Positions 1-7,675 of a stretch of DNA of 64,000 nucleotides are shown here, piece after piece (position 1 is the first letter of the stretch; each line of letters opens with the position of its first letter). The notes under the pieces were generated by a model. The model did no database searches. It was given only the letters and a program-made list of their open reading frames with translations, and was not told the DNA's origin. The stretch is from Niabella agricola (GTDB lineage Bacteria; Bacteroidota; Bacteroidia; Chitinophagales; Chitinophagaceae). Location of the stretch: the NCBI RefSeq assembly GCF_021538615.1, contig NZ_JAJHIZ010000003.1, forward strand, positions 2,542,001 to 2,606,000. Direction: 5' to 3'. The position numbers were made by a program, and so were the translations under genes.

Positions 1-58
1 ATAGTACCCCAAGCAGCAATCAATTTGCAGATACTATATTTACTTTTTACAGCTCCTT

Positions 59-201
59 TCAATCATTTGGTTTCAACTGATATAGATCGGCAGGATTGTA
101 ATCCATCTGCCGCGCAAACCTCTTATTTCATATATGCTTTGCTGAATAACAGTTAATTGCATGATGTTTTCATCTTTTAGTGATTCACCTGTTTTCAACA
201 T
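59..201 (-). pseudogene. ORF6N-domain protein remnant, frameshifted and truncated
   Basis: Reading the minus strand from the ATG at 201 gives MLKTGESLKDENIMQL and then TVIQQSIYEIRG, which resembles the opening of ORF6N domains (phage-type DNA-binding domain common in Bacteroidota, usually '..IxxxIYxIRGxRVMLDxDLAxLY'). The frame then ends at 73-75. A neighbouring minus-strand frame continues the expected pattern as RQMDYNPADLYQ and stops at 59-61, so one frameshift near 110-120 separates the two halves. Everything after the LYQ region is missing; a full protein has roughly 150-300 residues. The resemblance is by eye only and the match is short, so identity is moderate. It is a dead fragment in either case. 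Confidence 0.45.
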
Positions 202-348
202 CAACTTACGCCATTTTATTATACCGAAAAACCGAAACACATGCAGGAACCAGGCCCGTTGCCCGCGGTATCAGCCAGATGATCCCCGGCCACAAAAAAT
301 GGTTTCATCTCCCCAAAATTACCGGTATCCTGCCTCCTTCATTTTAGT

Positions 349-356
349 TATCTTTG
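349..356 (+). promoter_or_regulatory. Bacteroidota -7 element (TATCTTTG) of pheS
   Basis: TATCTTTG matches TAnnTTTG exactly. It ends only 6 nt before the pheS ATG at 363, which places the expected transcription start at or next to the start codon. No clear -33 TTG is visible. Confidence 0.6.
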
Positions 357-362
357 CCCGCT

Positions 363-1403
363 ATGCAGGATTTGATTCAAAAATTAGACGCTTATAAACA
401 GGAAATTGCCGCTTTCTCCGGCTCCGGCGAACAGGCTGCGGAAGCATTCCGCATTCAATGGCTCGGTTCCAAAGGCCGGGTAAAAGAAGCAATGGCTGAA
501 ATGAAACATGTACCCGTAGAACAAAAGAAGGAAGCGGGGCAGCTGCTGAATGAATTTAAACTATTTGCTGAGCAGAAGTATGCCGAACTGAAAGAAACAG
601 CCGGTGCCGGCGCAGCAGATCAGTCCCGGCCGGATCTTTCCCTGCCGGGCGATGCCGTTCCCCTGGGCAGCCGTCATCCTATTTCCCTGATGCGTCATAA
701 GATCATTTCCATTTTTCAGCGACTCGGATTTGCCGTAGCTGAAGGCCCCGAGATCGAAGATGACTGGCACAACTTTACCGCCCTGAATATGCCGGCACAC
801 CACCCTGCGCGCGACATGCAGGATACTTTTTATGTAGATGCCGGTGAAAATACCGCGGTTGACTGGCTGCTGCGTACCCATACCAGCAATACCCAGATCC
901 GGGAGATGGAAAAAGGAAAACTTCCGATCCGCGTAATCTGCCCGGGAAGGGTATACCGGAATGAAACCATCAGCGCGCGCAGCCATTGCTTTTTTCACCA
1001 GGTAGAAGGATTGTATATTGACGAGAATGTATCTTTTGCTGATCTGAAGCAAACCCTTTATTTCTTCGTACGCGAAATGTATGGTAAAGATGTACGGGTG
1101 CGGTTCCGCCCCTCTTATTTTCCCTTTACCGAGCCCAGCGCCGAAATGGATGTCAGCTGCTTTATTTGCGGGGGCAAAGGATGTAATATTTGTAAAAAAA
1201 CGGGATGGGTGGAAATCCTAGGTTGTGGTATGGTGCATCCCAACGTATTGCGGAACTGTAATATCGATCCCGAAAAATACACGGGCTTCGCCTTTGGTAT
1301 GGGTGTAGAACGGCCTGCAATGTTAAAATACGGCATCAACGATATCCGCCTGTTCAGTGAAAACGATGTGCGTTTTCTAAAACAGTTTACGGCCGCAACG
1401 TAA
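363..1403 (+). CDS. pheS: phenylalanine--tRNA ligase alpha subunit
   Basis: Charges tRNA-Phe with phenylalanine in the cytoplasm as the catalytic half of the alpha2beta2 enzyme. The protein is 346 residues, normal for the family. A helical N-terminal tRNA-binding arm (about 1-90) precedes the class II catalytic core. Core motifs include GPEIEDDWHNFTALN, LLRTHTS, FHQVEGLY and the motif-3 stretch FAFGMGVERPAML near the C-terminus. A cysteine cluster CFICGGKGCNIC lies at roughly 260-275. The open frame extends upstream to a TTG at 354, but that codon overlaps the -7 element, so I take the ATG at 363. pheT is not adjacent. Confidence 0.97.
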   Translation: MQDLIQKLDAYKQEIAAFSGSGEQAAEAFRIQWLGSKGRVKEAMAEMKHVPVEQKKEAGQLLNEFKLFAEQKYAELKETAGAGAADQSRPDLSLPGDAVPLGSRHPISLMRHKIISIFQRLGFAVAEGPEIEDDWHNFTALNMPAHHPARDMQDTFYVDAGENTAVDWLLRTHTSNTQIREMEKGKLPIRVICPGRVYRNETISARSHCFFHQVEGLYIDENVSFADLKQTLYFFVREMYGKDVRVRFRPSYFPFTEPSAEMDVSCFICGGKGCNICKKTGWVEILGCGMVHPNVLRNCNIDPEKYTGFAFGMGVERPAMLKYGINDIRLFSENDVRFLKQFTAAT

Positions 1404-1459
1404 TAGGCATTGCCCCGCATCTTTTAAGAAAACCGGTGGGTACAACCATCCGTGATACT

Positions 1460-1467
1460 TATTTTTG
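1460..1467 (+). promoter_or_regulatory. -7 element (TATTTTTG) of the ACP/ketosynthase pair
   Basis: Exact TAnnTTTG match, 26 nt upstream of the acyl carrier protein ATG at 1494. Its position argues against the earlier in-frame ATG at 1452 as the real start. Confidence 0.5.
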
Positions 1468-1493
1468 ATAACTATTATATAGAACTCATAACA

Positions 1494-1757
1494 ATGGAAA
1501 AAGAACAACTGAAACAGCAGGTAAAAGAACAGATTATTAAGTTTTTAAACCTGAATAATGTAAAACCTGAAGATATCAAGGATGAAGAGCCCTTGTTTGG
1601 AGAAGGCCTCGGACTGGACTCCATTGATTCCATTGAACTGATCGTGATGCTTTCCCGTGAATATGGTATTAATATCCAGGACCCCAAAGAAGGAAGGAAA
1701 ATCTTAACTACCGTTAATACAATGGTGGATTATATCGAACAGCATCGTACAAAATAA
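1494..1757 (+). CDS. acyl carrier protein
   Basis: Small acidic 87-residue carrier of acyl or polyketide chains on a 4'-phosphopantetheine arm. The attachment motif is DSID at residues 42-45 with Ser43 as the modified serine, inside GLGLDSIDSIELIVML. The open frame starts 14 codons earlier (ATG 1452), but that ATG lies upstream of the -7 element. The ketosynthase begins 9 nt after the stop, so the two are co-transcribed. It is more divergent from E. coli AcpP than a housekeeping ACP would be, and no fab genes flank it, so a dedicated pathway is more likely. That last point is inference. Confidence 0.9.
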   Translation: MEKEQLKQQVKEQIIKFLNLNNVKPEDIKDEEPLFGEGLGLDSIDSIELIVMLSREYGINIQDPKEGRKILTTVNTMVDYIEQHRTK

Positions 1758-1766
1758 AATTCCGTT

Positions 1767-2963
1767 TTGGGCAGGATTTTAGTTACAGGCGTCGGGCTTA
1801 TTTCCTCAATCGGCAATACGGTGGCAGCAAACCGGAAATCGCTTACAGAAGCGCACTCTGGTATTGAAAAGGCTTCGTTTTTGCAATCGAGATATACCTC
1901 CCTGCTTCCTTTCGGTGAAATAAAACAAAGTACGGAAGTGCTGGCCGGTTTGATGCCCATAACCCAACCACAGGTTACCCGTACTGATCTGATAGCTTTA
2001 CATGCGTTAAAGGAGGCAATTGACGATGCACAGCTTTCCGAACAGGAACTGCGTAAACATTCCACAGCGCTGATCAGCGCCAGTACTGTGGGGGGCATGT
2101 GTCTGACGGATCATATGTATGCCGATGCCAACGCGCCTGTGCCTACCGGCAGCCCTTACCTCTCGTCTTATTCAAACAGCGCCAGCACCCTGTTTCTTCA
2201 ATCTTTTTTTAATATCGGCGGTATCGTCAATACCTTCAATACGGCTTGCTCTTCTTCGGCCAATGCTATTATGTACGGGGCGCGCCTGCTGCAGAACGGA
2301 CTGGCTGAACGCGCGATTGTAGGGGGTACCGATAGTCTTGCGAAATTTACCATTAACGGGTTCAATGCGCTGATGATCCTCTCCGATGCCCCCTGCCGGC
2401 CTTTTGATGTGGCCCGGAAAGGCCTGAACCTGGGCGAGGCCGGAGCGTTTATCATTTTGGAAAAAGAGGAAAACATTGCACCCTCCCAAAAGGTCTACGC
2501 CGAACTAAAGGGATATGGCAACAGCAATGATGCCTATCACCCTTCTTCCACCTCAGAAAATGCCGACGGCCCCTTTCTTTGCATGCAGGAAGCTTTGCAA
2601 ACCGCAGGCCTGCAGCCGGACGACATTGATTTTATCAATGCGCATGGAACGGCTACTGAAAACAATGATGAAACGGAAAGCGTAGCCATGCTGCGTTTGT
2701 TTGACAAGGTGCCAGCCTTTGCCAGCACCAAATCTTATACCGGCCACACGCTGGGAGCCGCCGGTGCGGTAGAAGCCATTTATAGCATTCTCAATCTGCA
2801 CCACCAGGAAATATACCCATCCCTGAACTTTGAAACCCCCATTGAAAAAACCGGGCTTATCCCGGTGCAGGCTTACGAAAAACGCTCCCTCCATTATGTA
2901 ATGTCCAATTCATTTGGATTTGGAGGTAATTGCAGTTCCCTGATCTTCGGGCAATATCGGTAA
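1767..2963 (+). CDS. beta-ketoacyl-ACP synthase (KAS I/II-type)
   Basis: Thiolase-fold condensing enzyme of 398 residues that joins an acyl group on its cysteine to a malonyl unit on an ACP. The triad is visible: Cys161 in NTACSSSANA, His293 in NAHGTATENND and His327 in TGHTLGAAG. The start must be the TTG at 1767, because the ACP stop at 1755-1757 is in the same frame and no ATG or GTG lies between. Paired with the ACP upstream (9 nt gap). In Bacteroidota such pairs occur in aryl-polyene/flexirubin clusters and in isolated lipid-modifying loci; here no further pathway gene follows, so the product is unknown. Confidence 0.9.
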   Translation: MGRILVTGVGLISSIGNTVAANRKSLTEAHSGIEKASFLQSRYTSLLPFGEIKQSTEVLAGLMPITQPQVTRTDLIALHALKEAIDDAQLSEQELRKHSTALISASTVGGMCLTDHMYADANAPVPTGSPYLSSYSNSASTLFLQSFFNIGGIVNTFNTACSSSANAIMYGARLLQNGLAERAIVGGTDSLAKFTINGFNALMILSDAPCRPFDVARKGLNLGEAGAFIILEKEENIAPSQKVYAELKGYGNSNDAYHPSSTSENADGPFLCMQEALQTAGLQPDDIDFINAHGTATENNDETESVAMLRLFDKVPAFASTKSYTGHTLGAAGAVEAIYSILNLHHQEIYPSLNFETPIEKTGLIPVQAYEKRSLHYVMSNSFGFGGNCSSLIFGQYR

Positions 2964-3041
2964 ACCCGGATAGAGCGATTCCCTTGTATTGGGCAAAATG
3001 AAAAAAAATCCCGGTATTCCTGCGAAAAACAATCTTTCAGA

Positions 3042-3314
3042 AGCTTTTTTCATATTGCTGAATACAGTAACCTTACAAAAGAGGAAAAGATGCTTCACGA
3101 TAAGCGCTTAAAACATAAATGGGACCAGGCCAATGTGCTGAGTTATGCACGGGAAGAAGGCATCAGCATTGGCGAAGAAAAGGGCCGGGAAGAACGAAAT
3201 TTCGAATTCGTGGTGAGCCTTCTTACCCATACCGATTTTGACATACCTAAAATTGCAGCTCTGGCCCGGGTTTCTGCTACCTATGTAAAGCAGGTAACGA
3301 AAAAGATCAGCTGA
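3042..3314 (+). pseudogene. Rpn / PD-(D/E)XK nuclease-family transposase, C-terminal remnant
   Basis: The frame reads FFHIAEYSNLTKEEK from 3045, then MLHDKRLKHKWD and a helical tail with EEGISIGEEKGREE and a terminal helix-turn-helix-like DIPKIAALARVS. This is the layout of the C-terminal third of Rpn/PDDEXK transposase-family proteins. The nuclease domain is absent. The frame is open back to the ketosynthase stop at 2961 but has no start codon before the internal ATG at 3090, so I call a decayed fragment rather than a 74-residue gene. Confidence 0.6.
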
Positions 3315-3320
3315 ATCATT

Positions 3321-3347
3321 TTCACATTCTCAAATTTCAAATTATCC
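3321..3347. repeat. heptanucleotide-periodic tract 1
   Basis: Units such as TTCTCAA and ATTTCAA follow each other at a 7-nt step between the transposase remnant and the convergent kinase gene. Confidence 0.5.
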
Positions 3348-3348
3348 G

Positions 3349-4404
3349 TCAATCCTTCTTCGCCGCCAGGGTAAACCCTATGGTAGTACCTACCCCCTCC
3401 GTGCTGCGGATGTGGATGGTTTGCTGATGGGCTTCAATAATGTGCTTGCAGATCGCCAGGCCTAACCCGCTGCCTGTAACATCCATACTGCGACCGGTTT
3501 CGGTACGGAAAAACCGTTCAAAGATCCGGGGCAGGCTTTTTTCAGCAATCCCAACCCCATCGTCGCTGATCTCCACCAAGATCCGCTTATCATCGGTTTT
3601 ATAGATTCCAGCCTTGATGCTGCCATTTATTTTTCCGTACTTAATCGCATTCTCCAGGAGGTTAATCACCACCTGCCGGATCTTTTCCTTGTCGGCATTC
3701 ACCATAATCGGCGCCTCACAGCCTTTTTTAATACTGAAATGGATGTTCTTCTGTTCTGCTTTTATCGAAATTCCTTCAAAGGAATCCTTCAACAGGTCCT
3801 GTATAATAAAATTCCGTTTTACAATAGTAATTTCCCCGCGCTCCAGGCTGGAGATCTCATCCAGGTCCTGCAACAGGTTGGTGAGCCGCTCCACATTCGT
3901 AGCTGTTTTTTCCAGGAATTTCCGGCTGATCACCGGGTCTACCATATCGCCGGCCAGAAGTGTTTCCACATAGCTTTGGATAGCAAACACGGGGGTTTTG
4001 AATTCATGGGAAAGATTTTGCAGGAATTCACGTCTGAACTCTTCATTGGCCTGAAGCGTGGCCACTTTCTGTTGATTTTCTTGTGCCCAGGTCTCCACAT
4101 CCACCGCTACTTCATCCAGGCTTTTTTTGGGAAGAATGTATTTGTAATAGGTTTCCTGCCGCCGGGTGGCCTTGGTTTGGTAAATGAACTTGTAAATAAC
4201 CTTGATCTTCCGGTAGATGAACCGTTCCAGCACAAAACTCACCAGCAGGAACCCGCCGATAAGCACCACGAAAAATGACGCTACGGCAGGCTGCCATTTT
4301 TGTTCAAATACATAATCGATCAGGCTGATGGGAGCTGCCAGACCCAATGCCGTGTAAAAAGATAATTTTCTTGGTGAAAGGTTCTTCGGGTCAAACATGC
4401 TCAA
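3349..4404 (-). CDS. sensor histidine kinase (PhoR/RprX-like)
   Basis: Inner-membrane kinase of 351 residues. Two membrane helices lie at about 14-32 and 40-60 with almost no periplasmic loop, so it probably senses within the membrane or through partners. A dimerisation/phosphoacceptor domain carries His133 in LSHEFKTP. The ATPase domain shows NLLENAIKYG (N box), DDGVGI (G1) and GSGLGLAICKHI (G2). It follows its response regulator by 32 nt on the same strand, so the pair form one transcription unit driven from 5132-5139. Confidence 0.93.
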   Translation of the reverse strand: MSMFDPKNLSPRKLSFYTALGLAAPISLIDYVFEQKWQPAVASFFVVLIGGFLLVSFVLERFIYRKIKVIYKFIYQTKATRRQETYYKYILPKKSLDEVAVDVETWAQENQQKVATLQANEEFRREFLQNLSHEFKTPVFAIQSYVETLLAGDMVDPVISRKFLEKTATNVERLTNLLQDLDEISSLERGEITIVKRNFIIQDLLKDSFEGISIKAEQKNIHFSIKKGCEAPIMVNADKEKIRQVVINLLENAIKYGKINGSIKAGIYKTDDKRILVEISDDGVGIAEKSLPRIFERFFRTETGRSMDVTGSGLGLAICKHIIEAHQQTIHIRSTEGVGTTIGFTLAAKKD

Positions 4405-4436
4405 TCCATTAAAATCATTCCGGAAATCGATATCGG

Positions 4437-5114
4437 CTACACTTCAAATTTGTAGCCCACCCCTTTTACCGTTGTAATGCAATCCAGCTCCAGCTTTTGC
4501 CGTATTTTCCGGATGTGCACATCAATGGTTCGGTCGCCCACGATTACATCATTGCCCCAGATCGCGTTCAGGATCTCGTTCCTCAAAAACACGCGGCCGG
4601 GCTTTAAGGCCAGCAGGTACAGCAATTCAAACTCTTTTTTTGCCAGGATGATCTCCTTGTCTCCATTCAGCACCACAAATTTCTCGGGATCGATGGTTAC
4701 CGGTCCTACCTTGATCACTTTATTATCTTCTTTATGAATGCGGCGCAAGAGCGCACTCACCCGGCTTAACAGCACTTTCGGGCTCACCGGTTTATTTACA
4801 TAATCATCCGCACCGGTTTCCAGTCCGCGGATCTGCGTAGATTCATCATTCAGTGCTGTAAGAAACATGATCAGAGTGTCTTTGAAAGCCGATTGGGCCC
4901 GCAACACCTGGCATACCTGCACACCGGTTTTCTTCGGCATCATCATATCCAGGATGATCAGATGTGGTTTCACCTTGTTTGCCAGGTCAATGGCCTCCTC
5001 GCCATCCTTGGCAGTGGTTACATCGTAGCCCTCTTTTATCAGGTTATAAGATAAAATGTCGAGGATGTCGGGTTCGTCATCCGCAACGAGAATTTTATAC
5101 CCTTTATTATCCAT
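4437..5114 (-). CDS. OmpR/PhoB-family response regulator
   Basis: DNA-binding partner of the adjacent kinase, 225 residues. The receiver domain (about 6-120) has the acidic pair DDE at 12-14, phosphoacceptor Asp56 in LIILDMMMP, and the conserved Lys in DDYVNKPVSP. The C-terminal winged helix (about 130-225) contains VGDRTIDVHIRKIRQKL. The order regulator then kinase is typical of RprY/RprX pairs in Bacteroidota. A -7 element lies 17 nt upstream. The target genes are not evident from the neighbours. Confidence 0.93.
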   Translation of the reverse strand: MDNKGYKILVADDEPDILDILSYNLIKEGYDVTTAKDGEEAIDLANKVKPHLIILDMMMPKKTGVQVCQVLRAQSAFKDTLIMFLTALNDESTQIRGLETGADDYVNKPVSPKVLLSRVSALLRRIHKEDNKVIKVGPVTIDPEKFVVLNGDKEIILAKKEFELLYLLALKPGRVFLRNEILNAIWGNDVIVGDRTIDVHIRKIRQKLELDCITTVKGVGYKFEV

Positions 5115-5131
5115 TTAACAGAAATTTAAAG

Positions 5132-5139
5132 CAAACCTA
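5132..5139 (-). promoter_or_regulatory. -7 element (TAGGTTTG) of the two-component operon
   Basis: Read on the minus strand it is an exact TAnnTTTG, 17 nt before the regulator's ATG. Confidence 0.5.
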
Positions 5140-5242
5140 ACCGTATTTTTTTGATATATGGCTTTTCCGCGAGCCGGTTACAGAGAGTTAATAATAAATT
5201 AATCTAATCATCATCATAAAATTACGTTGAAATCCGCCTGGT

Positions 5243-5274
5243 TTTGCCTGCCGGATATCATGGTATAAATTTTG
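5243..5274 (+). promoter_or_regulatory. candidate promoter, TTTG-N20-AAATTTTG
   Basis: A -33-like TTTG (5243-5246) stands 20 nt before AAATTTTG (5267-5274), a near match to TAnnTTTG. It lies 50 nt upstream of the first large paralogue. Confidence 0.35.
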
Positions 5275-5324
5275 CATGATTTTTAACCAAATATTCTTAC
5301 CCAGGCTATGTAACTTGTGACTTA

Positions 5325-7574
5325 ATGTATATGAAGAAGCTTTTACCGTTCCTTTTACTGCTGTTGTTATCGGTGCAGGCAGATGCACAAAGAAGATCCA
5401 AAAGAAAAAAAAAGCGGGAGCTGACCCCTGTTGAGGTGGTGGATACCGTTCCGGCCTATACGCCTGCCATGATCCGGTTAAAGCTTCATGAAACGGTAGA
5501 TGCCGACCAAAAAGCATTAATGGCCAGTGATGGTAAGGCGGACGCCCAACTGAACGTTTCTGCAGATGGACAGGTAAACGCCGCGGTGAGCGATGCGGCG
5601 ATGAAACGGGTAGACTGGCTGCAGTATGAAATAGAGACAGATCCAACTATGGATCAACGACTTAAAGCAAATTATCTTTCCGGCCTTTCGGAGATCCTCC
5701 GGTATATAAAAACCGGCTGGAGACGGGGTGAAGTAGATGCCGCCTACCTGCCGCAGATCATTGCCACCTATAAAAAATGTATTGAAGCCGACCGCAACAA
5801 ACGGTCCATAGCCCCCGTAATCGACCATCTTCCCTATGATGTTGCTTACACGGCCATTCTGCCGCGGGTTTTTAAGGACAATGTTGGCTATAAGGACACC
5901 CGGGATGTGCTCCTGCTGAAATTAAGCGAGCGGTATCCGCACAAAACCTTTGCCTCGCTGAGAACCAACCCCGAATCGCCCTATGCCGACAGTCTGATAC
6001 GGGTAATGGCGCATAAATACCCCCAGCAATTGTACGATTACGCCCAGGCCAATAATAAACTTAGCTATAAGATCCAGAATATTGAAGACGATGCGCTGAT
6101 CAAAAGCATTGTGGGTATGGCGCGAAGCGATAACAAAAGCGGGCAATTCTATTTTCCGTTCCTGGACCTCATCTCTTCTGAAAAACTGACCATCAGGGAT
6201 ATCGATGCTGTAAAAGATGATCCCGTAAAATATTTCCGTCTGTTGGTAAAAACCCAGATCGAATACTCCAGGCGGGCATCGGCAGGCGATACGGCCATCG
6301 GCTACCGCAGCCTTTTAAGTAAACTGGAACAAAAGGCCAAAGACGAATTTGTAGCCCCTATCAACGGGTTGCATGAACGGCCGGATGCCATCCGTTTCCG
6401 CGTCCTGCAACCGCTGAGCGCAGAAGAACTGTACTACGTGGCAGTACTTACCAACGGATTGATCTATACCAGCAGCTATACCAATGGTGTATATCCGCTG
6501 ATGATGCGGAAAGCCCGCAACAGAGGCGACGAATTGCTGAAAAACCTCAACTTTGATCATTATCGCAAATTTATCAGCCAGGCAGCCTCCTATAATACCC
6601 TCAAAAATTTCCTCAGCACATTCGCCGATAAAGAAGACACGAAAAAACTGATGACCTCCTTTGTGAGCAACCTGGAAAAAACAGAAGGACTGGAAGACGG
6701 AGTGGATGTGGCGGACTCGTACGCGAGCGTTTACGAAACCCTTCCGGACCTGGCCAGCCAAATGCTGAACGATGTAAAGGCAAACCTGGACCGTAACAAA
6801 CAGGCGGGCAACCAGAAAGGGGTAGCCATTTACAGTATCCTCAACAATCTTTTTCTTTCCGCGGACTCCTCCAATCATATTGATCTGACCAAGGAATTAC
6901 ACATTCCACCAGTGTATGATATCAGCTTTGGCTCGCTGGCAAACGAAAAAGGCGAAGTGATCAGCCAGGTATTCTTTTATGGCGACCAGGATGGGCGCAA
7001 TATTTTCAACGGCTTTCTGAATATGTTTAACCCCTCCAACTGGAAGATCGATCGCAGCAACAAGCAATGGGTAGTGATCAAATCCACCAAAGGCAACCCG
7101 GTTTCCATTTATGCCAACCGGCCGCTGGATGAAACAAAGGGCGAGGATGATAAAGCCCAGCGGGCATTGAATGCCTATCTGGAAGAGCATGAGCTTTTTC
7201 CTACGGTAACCATTCACCGGGGGCATAGTTACTACGCACCCACAACCATCGACTATATGTCGCCTACTTCAAAACTGGTTTTTATGGGCTCCTGCGGTGG
7301 TTTTAACCTCATCGACTCCATTTTAAGGAAATCGGAAGATGCCCATATCATCGCTTCCAAACAGATCGGAAAAACGGCCATCAACAAACCCTTCTTTTTA
7401 TTGTTAACAGAGAAGCTCCGTACAGGAAAGGATATCGAATGGATCCCCTTCTGGAAGGAATTTAAAGGCCGGGCTAATGTTCCGGGGTTTGAAGATTATA
7501 TCCCTCCTTATAAAAACCTGGGAGCCATTTTCATAAAAGCCTATAAAAAAGAAACCGGGGAAACCGATATCTGA
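5325..7574 (+). CDS. large secreted protein of unknown function, paralogue A
   Basis: 749 residues that I do not recognise as a named family. A signal peptide ends at about residue 22 (core LLPFLLLLLLS, then ADAQ) and is followed by a basic stretch RRSKRKKKRE. Residues 50-560 are probably mostly helical. The last 119 residues hold two short motifs after predicted beta strands, HRGHS (631-635) and FMGSCGGFN (C657). A His motif followed by a Gly-x-Cys-Gly motif recalls clan CD cysteine peptidases, but the spacing of 23 residues is short for that clan, so peptidase activity is only a hypothesis. The paralogue follows 101 nt downstream. A second ATG at 5331 would work equally well. Confidence 0.85.
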   Translation: MYMKKLLPFLLLLLLSVQADAQRRSKRKKKRELTPVEVVDTVPAYTPAMIRLKLHETVDADQKALMASDGKADAQLNVSADGQVNAAVSDAAMKRVDWLQYEIETDPTMDQRLKANYLSGLSEILRYIKTGWRRGEVDAAYLPQIIATYKKCIEADRNKRSIAPVIDHLPYDVAYTAILPRVFKDNVGYKDTRDVLLLKLSERYPHKTFASLRTNPESPYADSLIRVMAHKYPQQLYDYAQANNKLSYKIQNIEDDALIKSIVGMARSDNKSGQFYFPFLDLISSEKLTIRDIDAVKDDPVKYFRLLVKTQIEYSRRASAGDTAIGYRSLLSKLEQKAKDEFVAPINGLHERPDAIRFRVLQPLSAEELYYVAVLTNGLIYTSSYTNGVYPLMMRKARNRGDELLKNLNFDHYRKFISQAASYNTLKNFLSTFADKEDTKKLMTSFVSNLEKTEGLEDGVDVADSYASVYETLPDLASQMLNDVKANLDRNKQAGNQKGVAIYSILNNLFLSADSSNHIDLTKELHIPPVYDISFGSLANEKGEVISQVFFYGDQDGRNIFNGFLNMFNPSNWKIDRSNKQWVVIKSTKGNPVSIYANRPLDETKGEDDKAQRALNAYLEEHELFPTVTIHRGHSYYAPTTIDYMSPTSKLVFMGSCGGFNLIDSILRKSEDAHIIASKQIGKTAINKPFFLLLTEKLRTGKDIEWIPFWKEFKGRANVPGFEDYIPPYKNLGAIFIKAYKKETGETDI

Positions 7575-7636
7575 TTTTTTGCGTCTTGGTTTTGTTAAAA
7601 GATCAGCGTAAGCTCCCTTCCTGTACAAAAAGGGGG

Positions 7637-7644
7637 TAGTTTTG
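7637..7644 (+). promoter_or_regulatory. -7 element (TAGTTTTG) upstream of paralogue B
   Basis: Exact TAnnTTTG match 31 nt before the ATG at 7676. It suggests that the second copy can be transcribed independently of the first. Confidence 0.5.
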
Positions 7645-7675
7645 CGCATCGCATGAATTTTTAGTACGTTTTTTT

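Noticed and set aside
161-397. 78-residue plus-strand reading frame before pheS
   Set aside because: It overlaps the pheS start, contains the pheS promoter and has no domain-like sequence.
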